From Streptomyces carminius (GTDB lineage: Bacteria > Actinomycetota > Actinomycetes > Streptomycetales > Streptomycetaceae): a stretch of 64,000 bases of DNA. Positions 23,667-33,405 of this stretch are shown one piece after another. The DNA is taken from the NCBI RefSeq assembly GCF_002794255.1, contig NZ_PGGW01000050.1, positions 1-64,000 of the forward strand, given 5' to 3'. Numbering within the stretch: the first letter of the stretch is position 1; every line of letters starts with the position of its first letter. A program made the position numbers and the translations under genes. Below the pieces are notes generated by a model. It ran no database searches, was not told the origin of the DNA, and was given only the letters and a program-made list of their open reading frames with translations.

Positions 23667-25109
23667 CTAGGCGGCCGCACCGGAGACGGACCGCCGTGCG
23701 GACGCGCGCCGGGCCGCCGCGGCCGGGTGGCGCCGACCGCGTGAGGTGGCACCGCGCCCGGAGCGTTCGGCTACCGGTGCGGTGATGACGACCGGCACGC
23801 CGGAGGGCGCCCGGGCACCGGTGATGCGCTGCAGGGCCTCCGCACCGGCGCGGACCCGGGTGGTCTGCGGGACGATGCCGGCCGTCGCCATGAGGCGGGT
23901 CATGGCGCGGTGCTGGTCCGGGGTGACGAGGGTGACGACGCTGCCGGACTCGCCCGCGCGGGCCGTCCGGCCACCGCGGTGGAGGTAGTCCTTGTGGTCG
24001 GTCGGAGGATCGACGTTGACGACGAGGCCGAGACTGTCGACGTGGATGCCGCGCGCGGCGACGTTGGTCGCCACCAGCACGTTGACGTGCCCGCTCCGGA
24101 ACTGCGTCAGCGTACGGGTGCGCTGCGGCTGGGACTTGCCCCCGTGCAGGGCGGCGGCCCGTACCCCGCTGCTCAGGAGGTGCCGGGTGAGGCGGTCGAC
24201 GGCGTGCTTGGTGTCCAGGAACATGATCACTCGGCCGTCGCGTGCGGCGATCTCGGTGGTGGCCGCGTGCTTGTCGGCGCTGTGGACGTGGAGCACATGG
24301 TGCTCCATCGTCGTGACCGCACCGGCCGACGGGTCGACGGAGTGCACGACGGGGTCGCTCAGGTAGCGGCGCACGAGCAGATCGACGTTGCGGTCGAGGG
24401 TGGCGGAGAACAGCATGCGCTGGCCCTGCGGGCGTACCTGGTCGAGCAGGGCGGTGACCTGCGGCATGAAGCCCATGTCGGCCATCTGGTCCGCTTCGTC
24501 GAGGACGGTGACGGAGACCTGGTCCAGCCGGCAGTCGCCGCGTTCGACGAGATCCCTGAGGCGCCCGGGGGTGGCGACGACGACCTCGGCACCGCCGCGC
24601 AGCGCGCCGGCCTGCCTGCCGATCGGCATCCCTCCCACGACCGTGGTCAGGCGCAGCCGCACCGAGCGGGCGTACGGCGCGAGTGCCTCGGTGACCTGCT
24701 GCGCCAGCTCACGCGTCGGTACGAGGACCAGCCCCAGCGGCTGCCGGGGCTCGGCGCGCCGTCCGGCCGTACGGGCCAGCAGCGCCAGTCCGAAGGCGAG
24801 GGTCTTGCCGGAACCGGTGCGCCCCCGGCCGAGGACGTCGCGGCCGGCGAGGGAGTTCGGCAGCGTCGCGGCCTGGATCGGGAACGGTGTGGTCAGGCCC
24901 TGCGCGCCGAGTGCGGCCAGCAGTTCCGCGGGCATGCCGAGATCGGCGAAGCTCGCGACGGCGGGCAGCGCCGGGGTGACCGTCTCCGGGAGGGCGAACT
25001 CGCCCTGGAGCGCGGCGGGGCGGCGGGCGCGGCCGTGGGAACGGACCGGCCTGCCGGAGCGGCGCGGGGCCGATGAGCCGAACCGGTTGTTCGAGCGTAT
25101 GCGGTCCAT
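23667..25109 (-). CDS. DEAD-box RNA helicase
   Basis: A 480-aa protein from ATG 25107-25109 with GAGGAAGG upstream. All helicase motifs are present: Q motif FPIQAATLP, I RGRTGSGKT, Ia VPTRELAQQ, Ib ATPGRLRD, II VLDEADQM, III LFSATL, IV IMFLDTKHA, V ATNVAARGIHVDSL, VI HRGGRTARAG. Short Arg-rich tails flank the core (GRRHPAAAARRASARR at the C-terminus). It should be a cytoplasmic ATP-dependent RNA unwinding enzyme, like the CsdA/RhlE helicases that relieve RNA structure in the cold. CspA is encoded 290 bp upstream on the same strand, supporting a cold-adaptation role. Confidence 0.93.
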   Translation of the reverse strand: MDRIRSNNRFGSSAPRRSGRPVRSHGRARRPAALQGEFALPETVTPALPAVASFADLGMPAELLAALGAQGLTTPFPIQAATLPNSLAGRDVLGRGRTGSGKTLAFGLALLARTAGRRAEPRQPLGLVLVPTRELAQQVTEALAPYARSVRLRLTTVVGGMPIGRQAGALRGGAEVVVATPGRLRDLVERGDCRLDQVSVTVLDEADQMADMGFMPQVTALLDQVRPQGQRMLFSATLDRNVDLLVRRYLSDPVVHSVDPSAGAVTTMEHHVLHVHSADKHAATTEIAARDGRVIMFLDTKHAVDRLTRHLLSSGVRAAALHGGKSQPQRTRTLTQFRSGHVNVLVATNVAARGIHVDSLGLVVNVDPPTDHKDYLHRGGRTARAGESGSVVTLVTPDQHRAMTRLMATAGIVPQTTRVRAGAEALQRITGARAPSGVPVVITAPVAERSGRGATSRGRRHPAAAARRASARRSVSGAAA

Positions 25110-25338
25110 GCGGAACCTTCCTCGATGCGGCGCGTATCAAGGAATTCTCGCAGCGGGAAGCGGCACGGAGAATTGCAAGAACAGGCCGGGTGGAATGAAG
25201 AATTGAATCGTGTGTCACGGCGCGGTCGAGAGGCGCCGAGCGGGTTTTCCCGGAGGGAGTCCGGGTGGGTGGGGCCGCGGGTTTCCCGCAGTCCTCCCGG
25301 CGTCGTCCCGCAGGCGGGGCCACCGTGGGAAGCGCATG

Positions 25339-25380
25339 CAGCAGGGGCCCGCACCCCGAAGGATGCGGGCCCCTGCTGCG
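25339..25380 (-). terminator. Intrinsic terminator of the cspA gene
   Basis: A perfect 16-bp stem, GCAGCAGGGGCCCGCA / TGCGGGCCCCTGCTGC, with a 10-nt loop, starts 16 bp after the CspA stop codon on the minus strand. It separates cspA from the DEAD-box helicase gene. Confidence 0.8.
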
Positions 25381-25395
25381 AAGTGTGCGCCGGTG

Positions 25396-25599
25396 TCAGG
25401 CGGTGACGATGTTCTCGGCCGTCGGACCCTTCTGTCCCTGCGCGATGTCGAAGCTCACCTTCTGGCCTTCGAGCAGCTCGCGGAAGCCCTGGGCGGCGAT
25501 GTTCGAGTAGTGGGCGAACACGTCGGCGCCGCCACCGTCCTGCTCGATGAAGCCGAATCCCTTTTCCGCGTTGAACCACTTCACGGTGCCAGTAGCCAT
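25396..25599 (-). CDS. cspA: CspA-family cold shock protein
   Basis: A 67-aa single-domain protein from ATG 25597-25599, with AAGGAG eight bases upstream. RNP1 (KGFGFI) and RNP2 (VFAHYS) are intact within [20 protein letters not shown]...[25 protein letters not shown]. It binds single-stranded RNA/DNA as an RNA chaperone. A leader of roughly 165 nt is suggested by a candidate -10 TACTGT on the minus strand (25767-25772), fitting the long leaders of cold-shock genes. A strong terminator follows, so it is monocistronic. Confidence 0.95.
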   Translation of the reverse strand: MATGTVKWFNAEKGFGFIEQDGGGADVFAHYSNIAAQGFRELLEGQKVSFDIAQGQKGPTAENIVTA

Positions 25600-26140
25600 G
25601 TCTTGCTCCTTCGGGGCAGTGAGTCGGCGTCCGCACTGTACGGACGCCGTGTCGCCGCGATGATCACCCCGCCGGAAGAAGACCGGTGCCAAAAAACACT
25701 CCCAGTGGCGCAGAAGCCGACCGGGAGGAAACTGGAATTCGGGAACCACAACTGCAACTGAGATCGACAGTAGCACGTTGCGGCGGTCTGTGCGCGCTCA
25801 ATGAATTTGCTCCGCCTGTTGTCGCAGCGAAACTGCCCGCACATTTCACCGAATTCTCTTCCCGCGGGTACAGATATGATGCCGTCCGGGCCTCGTCGGT
25901 CCGTGGAGCCACGGCCACGGCGTCTCCCTCGGCCACGGGGGCGAAGACCGGATCGACGCGGGCGGACGCCGGCCGGGGTGTCGCACGGTTCCCCGTGTGT
26001 GCTGGATCCGCTCCGGCGGGGGCTGCCCGCGGGAGACGGCCACTCCGCCCGCCCTGCGCGGCGGGCAGGACGCGAGCCCGCGGCACCCGCCTCACAGGCC
26101 ATCGACGGACACCGGCACACCGGCACAGAGGAGCACGCCC
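25600..26140. other. Intergenic regulatory region between cspA and the kinase gene
   Basis: About 540 bp between divergent genes. The left part, up to about 25770, is the probable cspA leader and contains an A/T-richer stretch. A candidate extended -10, TGCTACTGT, lies on the minus strand at 25767-25775 without a good -35. No supported gene is seen; the long open frames here are GC-bias artefacts. Confidence 0.5.
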
Positions 26141-27025
26141 GTGACAGAACCGACGTCCCTCCTGCTCTCCCGCCTGCACGCGGCCGGTCTGCACGACGTC
26201 GTCGCGGTCGAGCCGGCCACCGGAGGGCTCGCCGCGACCGCGGGGTTCGCACGCCGCGGTGACGGCACATCGGTGTTCGCCAAGGCGTTCGGCGAGCCGT
26301 CGCCGGGTGCCGTTTTCGCCGCGGAGGCCGAGGGGCTCACCGTGCTGCGCGAGGCGGGCGGCGTCGCCACGCCCGACGTCGTCCTCGCGGACCGCGACCT
26401 GCTCGTGCTGTCCGTACTGCGGCCCCGGCCGCGTACCGAAGCCTTCTGGGAGCGGCTCGCGCATGTGCTCGCACACCTGCACACCACCACGCGGCACCCC
26501 CGGTTCGGGTGGCACCGGGACAACTGGCTGGGCCGTCGCCGGCAGGTCAACACCTGGGAGGACGACGGGTTCGAGTTCTTCGCCCGGCACCGCCTGCTGC
26601 GCTGGCTGGGCGAGCCCCGTGTCGAGGAGGCGCTGGACAGCGCGGACCGGGCGGCCCTGGAGCGACTGTGCGACCGGCTGCCCGAGCTGCTGCCGGTCAG
26701 ACCCGCGTGCCTGACGCACGGTGACCTGTGGGCCCTGAACGTCATGGCCACCCCCGACGGGCGACCCGCACTGATCGACCCGGCCGTGTCGTACACATGG
26801 GCCGAGGTCGACCTGGCCCACGTGTGGACCACGGCACCGCCGCCCGAGGCGCATGTGCTGTTCGAGTTGTACGCCGAGCTGACCGGGCTCGACCGCGACT
26901 GGCGCGAACGCATGCCGATCCTCCAGCTCCGCCAGCACCTGGCCGTGATCGCCCAGTTCGACCCCGACTGGGGTGCCGCCGATCTCGTCCGCGCCACGCT
27001 CGCTCCGTTCCGCCGGCGGACCTGA
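26141..27025 (+). CDS. Fructosamine-kinase/aminoglycoside-phosphotransferase-like protein
   Basis: A 294-aa protein from GTG 26141, with AGAGGAG upstream. The kinase lobe pattern matches fructosamine kinases: SVFAKAFGE (Lys region), FAAEAEGLTVLREAGGVATPDVV, the catalytic loop LTHGDLWALNVMATPDG, and the metal-binding LIDPAVSYTWAEVDLAHV in place of DFG. FN3K-like enzymes phosphorylate glycated amino groups or related sugars, aiding protein deglycation; the precise substrate cannot be predicted. It is monocistronic, divergent from cspA. Length is normal for the family. Confidence 0.85.
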   Translation: MTEPTSLLLSRLHAAGLHDVVAVEPATGGLAATAGFARRGDGTSVFAKAFGEPSPGAVFAAEAEGLTVLREAGGVATPDVVLADRDLLVLSVLRPRPRTEAFWERLAHVLAHLHTTTRHPRFGWHRDNWLGRRRQVNTWEDDGFEFFARHRLLRWLGEPRVEEALDSADRAALERLCDRLPELLPVRPACLTHGDLWALNVMATPDGRPALIDPAVSYTWAEVDLAHVWTTAPPPEAHVLFELYAELTGLDRDWRERMPILQLRQHLAVIAQFDPDWGAADLVRATLAPFRRRT

Positions 27026-27558
27026 CCTGGGAGGTCCTGGAGCTTCCGGCCGACAGGTCGGGCTGCCGGTCGAGATCAACAGGTACGGGAGGGAATGCCG
27101 GTGACCACAGCTCCCAGCGGCGGGCCCGCCCGCCGTTCCGGTCGTCGCATCCGCTGCGGACCATCCGTGACATCCGGGAGTCCTTGCCCGAGGGTCGGCG
27201 TCGGCGCTTCGACACGGAACTTGCCGACACGGAGATCGAGGCGCTGTCCGAGATACCCCACCGCCGGGTGACGCCGGGCAATGACGGCTTCGAGGAGTTC
27301 CTGCTCTCCGCTCCCTTCGAAGGGCTGGAGTTCGGCGCCCGCTCCTGCGACGAGCAGCCGGGCACCGAGTGATCTGCCTGCTCGACACCAGGCCCGGGCC
27401 GCGCCGATGCAGTGCGCGCGTAGCCGGAGTGGTTCAGGTTGTCCTTGGCGACTGGCTGGTCTGCGCGGCCGATCGCCGCGCTCACGGCCGAAGGCTTGTC
27501 GGCGCAAGCTGTCAGCACCCGATGCCACCAGGTAGCACCGGGTGCTACCGTGAAGAGT
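27026..27558. other. Region with a possible decayed gene upstream of the toxin-antitoxin pair
   Basis: No intact gene is supported. A plus-strand frame ending at TGA 27370-27372 reads LRTIRDIRESLPEGRRRRFDTELADTEIEALSEIPHR and then GNDGFEEFLLSAPFEGLEFG, which is balanced, protein-like sequence. Its only well-placed start (GTG 27106, after GGGAGGG) is in another frame. It looks like a small gene with one frameshift near 27150. It could alternatively be chance coding in GC-rich DNA. Confidence 0.4.
27531..27549 (+). promoter_or_regulatory. Palindromic operator of the Phd/VapC operon
   Basis: GGTAGCACC-G-GGTGCTACC, a perfect 9-bp inverted repeat with one central base, ends 9 bp before the antitoxin start codon. 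Autoregulation by the antitoxin-toxin complex at such a site is the rule for Phd/VapB-type systems. Confidence 0.7.
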
Positions 27559-27828
27559 GTGAGTATTCAGCCCGAAATCACCCAACGGGATCTGCGCAAC
27601 CGGTCCCGAGAGATCATGGACGCCATACAGGGCGGCCAGTCGTTCACCGTCACCCGGGACGGACATCCGATCGGTCAGCTCGTTCCTCTGCGGCGACGCC
27701 GCCGGTTCGTTCCCCGTCAGGAGTTCACCGCGATGTCCAGGAGCGCTCCCGGCATCGACCTCGACACGTTCCGCGCCGACCAGGCCGCCACGGCCGAGAC
27801 CTACCCGGACGATCCCTATGTCCGCTGA
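27559..27828 (+). CDS. Phd/YefM-family antitoxin
   Basis: An 89-aa protein from GTG 27559, directly after the palindrome; GAAGAGT provides a weak ribosome binding site. The Phd fold is recognisable from ITQRDLRNRSREIMDAIQGGQSFTVTRDGHPIGQLVPL (residues ~7-45). The C-terminal part, ending FRADQAATAETYPDDPYVR, is the likely toxin-neutralising tail. It overlaps the PIN-domain toxin by 11 bases, so the two are co-translated. It should bind the toxin and repress the operon. Confidence 0.9.
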   Translation: MSIQPEITQRDLRNRSREIMDAIQGGQSFTVTRDGHPIGQLVPLRRRRRFVPRQEFTAMSRSAPGIDLDTFRADQAATAETYPDDPYVR

Positions 27829-28285
27829 CCGCTCGGCGTACGCCCAGGGCCTCCTCGACACCAACATCATGATTCTGCGCCGGTGGGTGGCTCCCGAGGA
27901 ACTGCCGGACGAAATGGCGATCACCGCCGTCACCCTGGCCGAGCTGTCCGCCGGTCCGCACGAGGTCCGCCGCAACGACGAACAGAGCGGCTACGACGAA
28001 CACGCCGAACGCGCCCGCAGGCTCGACGTTCTCCAGCGCGCCGAGAACGAGTTCGATCCCATCCCCTTCGACGCGGAAGCGGCCCGCGCCTACGGCCGCA
28101 TCTGCGCCGCGGTGATCAGCGCGGGCCGCAAGCCGCGTCGCCGGGTGGCCGACCTGATGATCGCCGCCATTGCCGTGGCCGAGGGCCTTCCCCTCTTCAC
28201 CACCAACCCCGATGACTTCAAAGGGCTGGACGAACTCCTCACCGTGGTACCGGTCACCCGCCCGAAGGCGCCTCACGAGGGCTGA
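27818..28285 (+). CDS. vapC: VapC-type PIN-domain toxin
   Basis: A 155-aa protein from ATG 27818, inside the end of the antitoxin gene. PIN-domain acidic residues are visible in LLDTNIMIL (first Asp), ITAVTLAELSAGP (Glu) and RVADLMIAAIAVAEGLPLFTTNPDDFKGL (third and fourth acidic positions). Such proteins are Mg-dependent RNases, usually cutting tRNA or rRNA when freed from antitoxin. The length is slightly above the ~130-aa norm because of an insertion (EVRRNDEQSGYDEHAERARR). The active site appears complete. Confidence 0.92.
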   Translation: MSADRSAYAQGLLDTNIMILRRWVAPEELPDEMAITAVTLAELSAGPHEVRRNDEQSGYDEHAERARRLDVLQRAENEFDPIPFDAEAARAYGRICAAVISAGRKPRRRVADLMIAAIAVAEGLPLFTTNPDDFKGLDELLTVVPVTRPKAPHEG

Positions 28286-28360
28286 TGCCAGGGAGCCGGA
28301 TCGGTGGAATCACGACGGACTCGGTGGTGCGAGCCCGGCACGGACGCGAGCACGCAACAG

Positions 28361-28394
28361 GGCCGGTTCGGGGGAGCAAACCCTCGAACCGGCC
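28361..28394. terminator. Terminator between vapC and tRNA-Arg
   Basis: GGCCGGTTCG / CGAACCGGCC, a perfect 10-bp stem, lies 8 bp beyond the 3' end of the minus-strand tRNA-Arg gene and 75 bp after vapC. It can serve both converging transcripts. Confidence 0.7.
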
Positions 28395-28404
28395 CTTCGG
28401 CTGG

Positions 28405-28477
28405 TGCCCCCGGCAGGATTCGAACCTGCGACACCCGCTTTAGGAGAGCGGTGCTCTATCCCCTGAGCTACGAAGGC
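28405..28477 (-). tRNA. tRNA-Arg (anticodon CCU)
   Basis: On the minus strand the sequence folds into a full cloverleaf: acceptor GCCTTCG/CGGGGGC with two G-U pairs, D arm AGCTCAGGGGATAGAGC, anticodon arm CCGCT-CTCCTAA-AGCGG with anticodon CCT, and T arm GCAGG-TTCGAAT-CCTGC. The encoded CCA follows at 28402-28404. It decodes AGG. No integrase gene is adjacent. Confidence 0.95.
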
Positions 28478-28574
28478 GTGCGCAGACAGGTTAGCGGATC
28501 GGGGCGGGGCGTGCCGAACGCGTTGGCGGTGCTTCGGGGATCGGTCGGACGGGCGGACGGTCGGACGGGCGGGG

Positions 28575-30398
<1,824 letters not shown>

Positions 30399-30559
30399 TC
30401 GGGGCTCTCCTCACACGGGAGGGTGGGTGGCGTACGGGCTGTGGGGTTGTCGTCGGGGCTGTGGCGGGCACATCGTCGCAGCGTGCCGAGCCGGCGGCCA
30501 GGGGTGTGGACAAGTGCCGGGAGCCGGGCCGGTGGTCCGTGGACGGGGGCACCTCGAAA

Positions 30560-30575
30560 TGTGACGCGGGTCACA
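30560..30575. promoter_or_regulatory. Crp-like binding site
   Basis: TGTGACGCGGGTCACA fits TGTGA-N6-TCACA exactly and the GTG-N8-CAC core bound by Streptomyces Crp. It lies 162 bp upstream of the GH3 hexosaminidase and 97 bp upstream of the TetR gene. Regulation is inferred from sequence only. Confidence 0.5.
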
Positions 30576-30671
30576 GTGGTGATGTGGAACAACCGGGGAG
30601 GCGATCCCCGTTTGCGACGTTACCTATTCCGACGGGAGCCCGCTCCCCGGGAGTCCGCGAGAGGGGACGGC

Positions 30672-31343
30672 ATGGCGGCCACCGGCACCACCGCCCCGCG
30701 CGGCACCGTCCCGCCCCGGCGCGCGGACGCGGTCCGCAACCGGGAGCGGATCGTCGCCGCAGCCGGCCAGGCGTTCGCCCGCTACGGCTCCGACGCGTCG
30801 CTCGACGACATCGCCCGGCGCGCGGGCGTCGGCAACGCCACCCTCTACCGGCACTTCCCGGACCGGGAGACACTCGCGCACGAGGTCGTGCTCGCCGTGG
30901 TGGAGCGGATCACGGACCGGGCGCGGGCGGCCCTGGCGGAGTGCGGCCCGAGCGGCGGGGGAGACGATCCCTTCGAGGCGCTGCACCGCTTCGTCACCGG
31001 GGCGGCGCAGGAGCGCGTCGGTGCCCTCTGCCCGATGCTGGACGCGGACTTCGACAGCGAGGAGCCCCGGCTGCTGGCCGCCCGGCGCCGGCTGGAGGGG
31101 GCGGTCGGGGAACTCCTCGACCGGGCGCGGCGGGCCGGACGCCTCCGCGCGGACGCCGACACCGGCGATCTGCTGATGGCCGTGGGGCAGCTCACCCGGC
31201 CGCTGCCCGGCGCGGACTGCGCGCGGCTGGAGCGGTTCTCCGGCCGGCAGTTGCAGATCTACCTCGACGGGCTGCGTGCCCCGGCGGAGTCCCGGCTCCC
31301 CGGGCGGGCGGCGACCCTGGAGGCGCTGCGGCGGGAGGACTGA
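30672..31343 (+). CDS. TetR-family transcriptional regulator
   Basis: A 223-aa protein from ATG 30672 with GAGAGGGG upstream. The N-terminal DNA-binding domain RERIVAAAGQAFARYGSDASLDDIARRAGVGNATLYRHFPDRETL covers residues ~24-68. The C-terminal region (DPFEALHRFVTGAAQERVGALCPML and later helices) is the ligand-binding/dimer part typical of SACE_7040-type regulators. It lies upstream of hrdD; a TetR gene in this position is, as I recall, conserved in Streptomyces. Likely a repressor of itself or of the GH3 gene. Confidence 0.9.
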   Translation: MAATGTTAPRGTVPPRRADAVRNRERIVAAAGQAFARYGSDASLDDIARRAGVGNATLYRHFPDRETLAHEVVLAVVERITDRARAALAECGPSGGGDDPFEALHRFVTGAAQERVGALCPMLDADFDSEEPRLLAARRRLEGAVGELLDRARRAGRLRADADTGDLLMAVGQLTRPLPGADCARLERFSGRQLQIYLDGLRAPAESRLPGRAATLEALRRED

Positions 31344-31409
31344 CCGGAGCGACCGGAGACGGCCCTGCGGGAGACGGCCGGGAGCGCGTGCGTACGCCGC
31401 GTCCCGGTG

Positions 31410-31456
31410 ACCGGCCCCCACCGCGGACGACGGGGGTGTTCGCGGTGGGGGCCGGT
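31410..31456. terminator. Bidirectional terminator between TetR and acetyltransferase genes
   Basis: A perfect 16-bp stem ACCGGCCCCCACCGCG / CGCGGTGGGGGCCGGT with a 15-nt loop sits between two converging genes. It ends 45 bp before the stop codon of the minus-strand gene. Confidence 0.8.
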
Positions 31457-31501
31457 GTGTGCCGGGCGTCCGGACGGGGCGGGCGACGCAGTGGCAGGCG
31501 G

Positions 31502-32023
31502 TCAGGAGTCCAGCGGCTTCTCGTACCAGGCGACGTCCCAGAACCGGCCGAACTTCCGGCCCACCTCCCCGTAGGTGCCGATGTGGCGGAAGCCGAAACG
31601 GGTGTGGAGGCGTACGGAGGCCGGGTTGGGCTGGGCGATGCCCGCGTAGGCGCGGTGGACGTCCTCGCCGGACAGGGCCTCGAAGAGGTGCTTGTAGAGC
31701 AGGGTGCCGATGCCCCGGCCGCGGGCGGTGGGGGAGAGGTAGACGCTGGTCTCGACCGAGGTGGAGTAGGCGGGCTTGGGGCGGAGCGGGCCGCTGGTGG
31801 CGTAGCCGAGCACCCGGCCCGTCCCCGTGTCCCGGGCAACCTGGAGGCGGTGCGGGCCGTCTATCGGGTGGGAGAGCAGCCAGGGACGTCTGTCCGCCGC
31901 GGTGAGGGGAACGGTGTCGAATGTGATGGGTGTCTCACGGACGTAGTGGTTGTAGATCTCGGTCAGCTCCGGGAGGTCCTCCTCTCCACCCGCCCTGACC
32001 TGCACTTCTCCGTTCCCCGTCAC
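31502..32023 (-). CDS. GNAT acetyltransferase, phosphinothricin-acetyltransferase-like
   Basis: A 173-aa protein from GTG 32021-32023 with AAGGGGGAG upstream. It has the Pat/Bar group pattern: DLPELTEIYNHYVRETPITFDTVPLT at the N-terminus, the acetyl-CoA loop SPTARGRGIGTLLYKHLFEA, AGIAQPNPASVRLHTRFGFRHIGTYGEVGRKFGRFWDVAWYEK at the C-terminus. Family members N-acetylate phosphinothricin or methionine sulfoximine/sulfone. The gene is divergent from hrdD and ends against the TetR terminator. True resistance function is not implied by sequence alone. Confidence 0.88.
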   Translation of the reverse strand: MTGNGEVQVRAGGEEDLPELTEIYNHYVRETPITFDTVPLTAADRRPWLLSHPIDGPHRLQVARDTGTGRVLGYATSGPLRPKPAYSTSVETSVYLSPTARGRGIGTLLYKHLFEALSGEDVHRAYAGIAQPNPASVRLHTRFGFRHIGTYGEVGRKFGRFWDVAWYEKPLDS

Positions 32024-32087
32024 AAGGCTCCCCCTTCGTGCGGCGGCGCAGGATACCGCAAGATCGACAAAGTCGATGGGCGGCTTG

Positions 32088-32113
32088 GGAATTCTGTCCG
32101 GATTGAAGTCGTT
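32088..32113 (+). promoter_or_regulatory. Candidate SigR-type promoter of hrdD
   Basis: GGAAT at 32088-32092, 18 nt, then GTT at 32111-32113 matches the Streptomyces SigR consensus GGAAT-N18-19-GTT. It lies about 90 bp before the hrdD start codon. Control of hrdD by the thiol-oxidative-stress sigma factor SigR is known in S. coelicolor, which supports the call. Confidence 0.7.
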
Positions 32114-32203
32114 GTTTCCAGCGAAGCGGGCACCCGGTTGAGAAGACGCCGGGTGGCCGGAACCGCCACCGACCAGTTGTAGACCACTCGTAAGGGAGTA
32201 CGT

Positions 32204-33220
32204 ATGGCAACCCGTGCCGTCGCCCGTCGTCAGGCCGATAGCAAGGGCTCTGGCGAGGCACGCACTGCTCGTACCTCGTCCTCGGGGGATGTCGCGGACC
32301 GGGACCTGGTCGGCATGTACCTCGACGAGATCGCCCGCACTCCGCTGCTGGACGCGGCCAAGGAGGTCGAGCTCTCGCTCGCGATAGAGGCGGGTGTGTA
32401 CGCCCAGCAGATCCTCGACGGCGAGGTCGAGCCCGTCTCGGAGGACTCGCCGAGCGCGACCGCGCGCCGGGAGGAGCTGGCGGCGATCGTCGCCGAGGGC
32501 GAGCGTGCCAAGGACGTCTTCATCCGCTCCAACCTGCGTCTGGTCGTCGCCGTCGCACGGCGCTACCCCCGCAGCGGACTGCCGCTGCTGGACCTGATCC
32601 AGGAGGGGAACGCGGGCCTGGTGCGGGCGGTCGAGAAGTTCGACTACCGCAAGGGCTTCAAGTTCTCCACCTACGCGACATGGTGGATCCGGCAGGCCAT
32701 CACACGGTCGATCGCCGACCAGTCGCGCACGATCCGGCTGCCCGTCCACCTGGTGGAGGAGCTGGGCCGGATCCGCCGTGTGCAGCGGGAGTTCAACCGC
32801 GAGCACGGGCGCGACCCCGAGCCCGCCGAGATCGCCGAGGAGCTGGGCTCGACGGCCGAGCGCGTCACGGACGTGCTCGACTGGGCGCGCGACCCGGTCA
32901 GCCTCAACATGTCCGTGGACGACGAGGGCGAGACGCAGTTCGGCGACCTGCTGGAGGACACCTCCGCGACCTCGCCGGAGGACTCCGTGCTCGTGATGCT
33001 GCGGCGTGAGGAGCTGGAGGAAATGATCGGGCGCCTGGACGACCGCACCGCCTCCATCATCCGCGCGCGCTACGGCATCGAGGATGGGCGCGAGCGCACG
33101 CTGACGGAGGTCGGCAAGCAGCACGGCCTGACGCGGGAACGCATTCGCCAGATCGAGAAGCACGCCCTGCTGGAACTGAAGAAGATGGCTCGTGACACGG
33201 GCTTCGACGCGGCGGCGTGA
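32204..33220 (+). CDS. hrdD: RNA polymerase sigma factor HrdD
   Basis: A 338-aa group 2 sigma-70 factor from ATG 32204, with AAGGGAG upstream. The N-terminus MATRAVARRQ and DRDLVGMYLDEIARTPLLDAAKEVELS (region 1.2) are as in HrdD. Region 2 has LPLLDLIQEGNAGLVRAVEKFDYRKG and FSTYATWWIRQAI; region 3 VHLVEELGRIRRVQREFN; region 4.2 ERTLTEVGKQHGLTRERIRQIEKHALL. It lacks the long acidic N-terminal extension of HrdB. As a non-essential principal-like sigma factor it directs -35/-10 promoters, including secondary-metabolite genes. The SigR-like promoter upstream places it under oxidative-stress control. Confidence 0.93.
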   Translation: MATRAVARRQADSKGSGEARTARTSSSGDVADRDLVGMYLDEIARTPLLDAAKEVELSLAIEAGVYAQQILDGEVEPVSEDSPSATARREELAAIVAEGERAKDVFIRSNLRLVVAVARRYPRSGLPLLDLIQEGNAGLVRAVEKFDYRKGFKFSTYATWWIRQAITRSIADQSRTIRLPVHLVEELGRIRRVQREFNREHGRDPEPAEIAEELGSTAERVTDVLDWARDPVSLNMSVDDEGETQFGDLLEDTSATSPEDSVLVMLRREELEEMIGRLDDRTASIIRARYGIEDGRERTLTEVGKQHGLTRERIRQIEKHALLELKKMARDTGFDAAA

Positions 33221-33318
33221 CGGGGCGGGGCACGGCGGAACGCACCGTGCCGCGCGGCCCCGGCCCCCGAGACACCCCGGCGGAAGACCCGCATCCGACC
33301 AGCACGACCCGCACGGCC

Positions 33319-33352
33319 AGAGCCCCGGCACTCCCCGAGTGACCGGGGCTCT
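33319..33352. terminator. Terminator after hrdD
   Basis: AGAGCCCCGG / CCGGGGCTCT, a perfect 10-bp stem enclosing a second stem CACTC-CCC-GAGTG. It lies between hrdD and the converging peptidase gene and can serve both. Confidence 0.75.
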
Positions 33353-33405
33353 GCCGCGCCCGTGGGATGCCGCCTCCGGTGCCGGGGGGATCCCGGAGGG
33401 ACGGC

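Noticed and set aside
28402..28477. tRNA-Arg as an attachment site of an integrated element
   Set aside because: No integrase or repeat of the tRNA 3' end was found; the neighbours are a toxin-antitoxin pair and a chromosomal GH3 gene.
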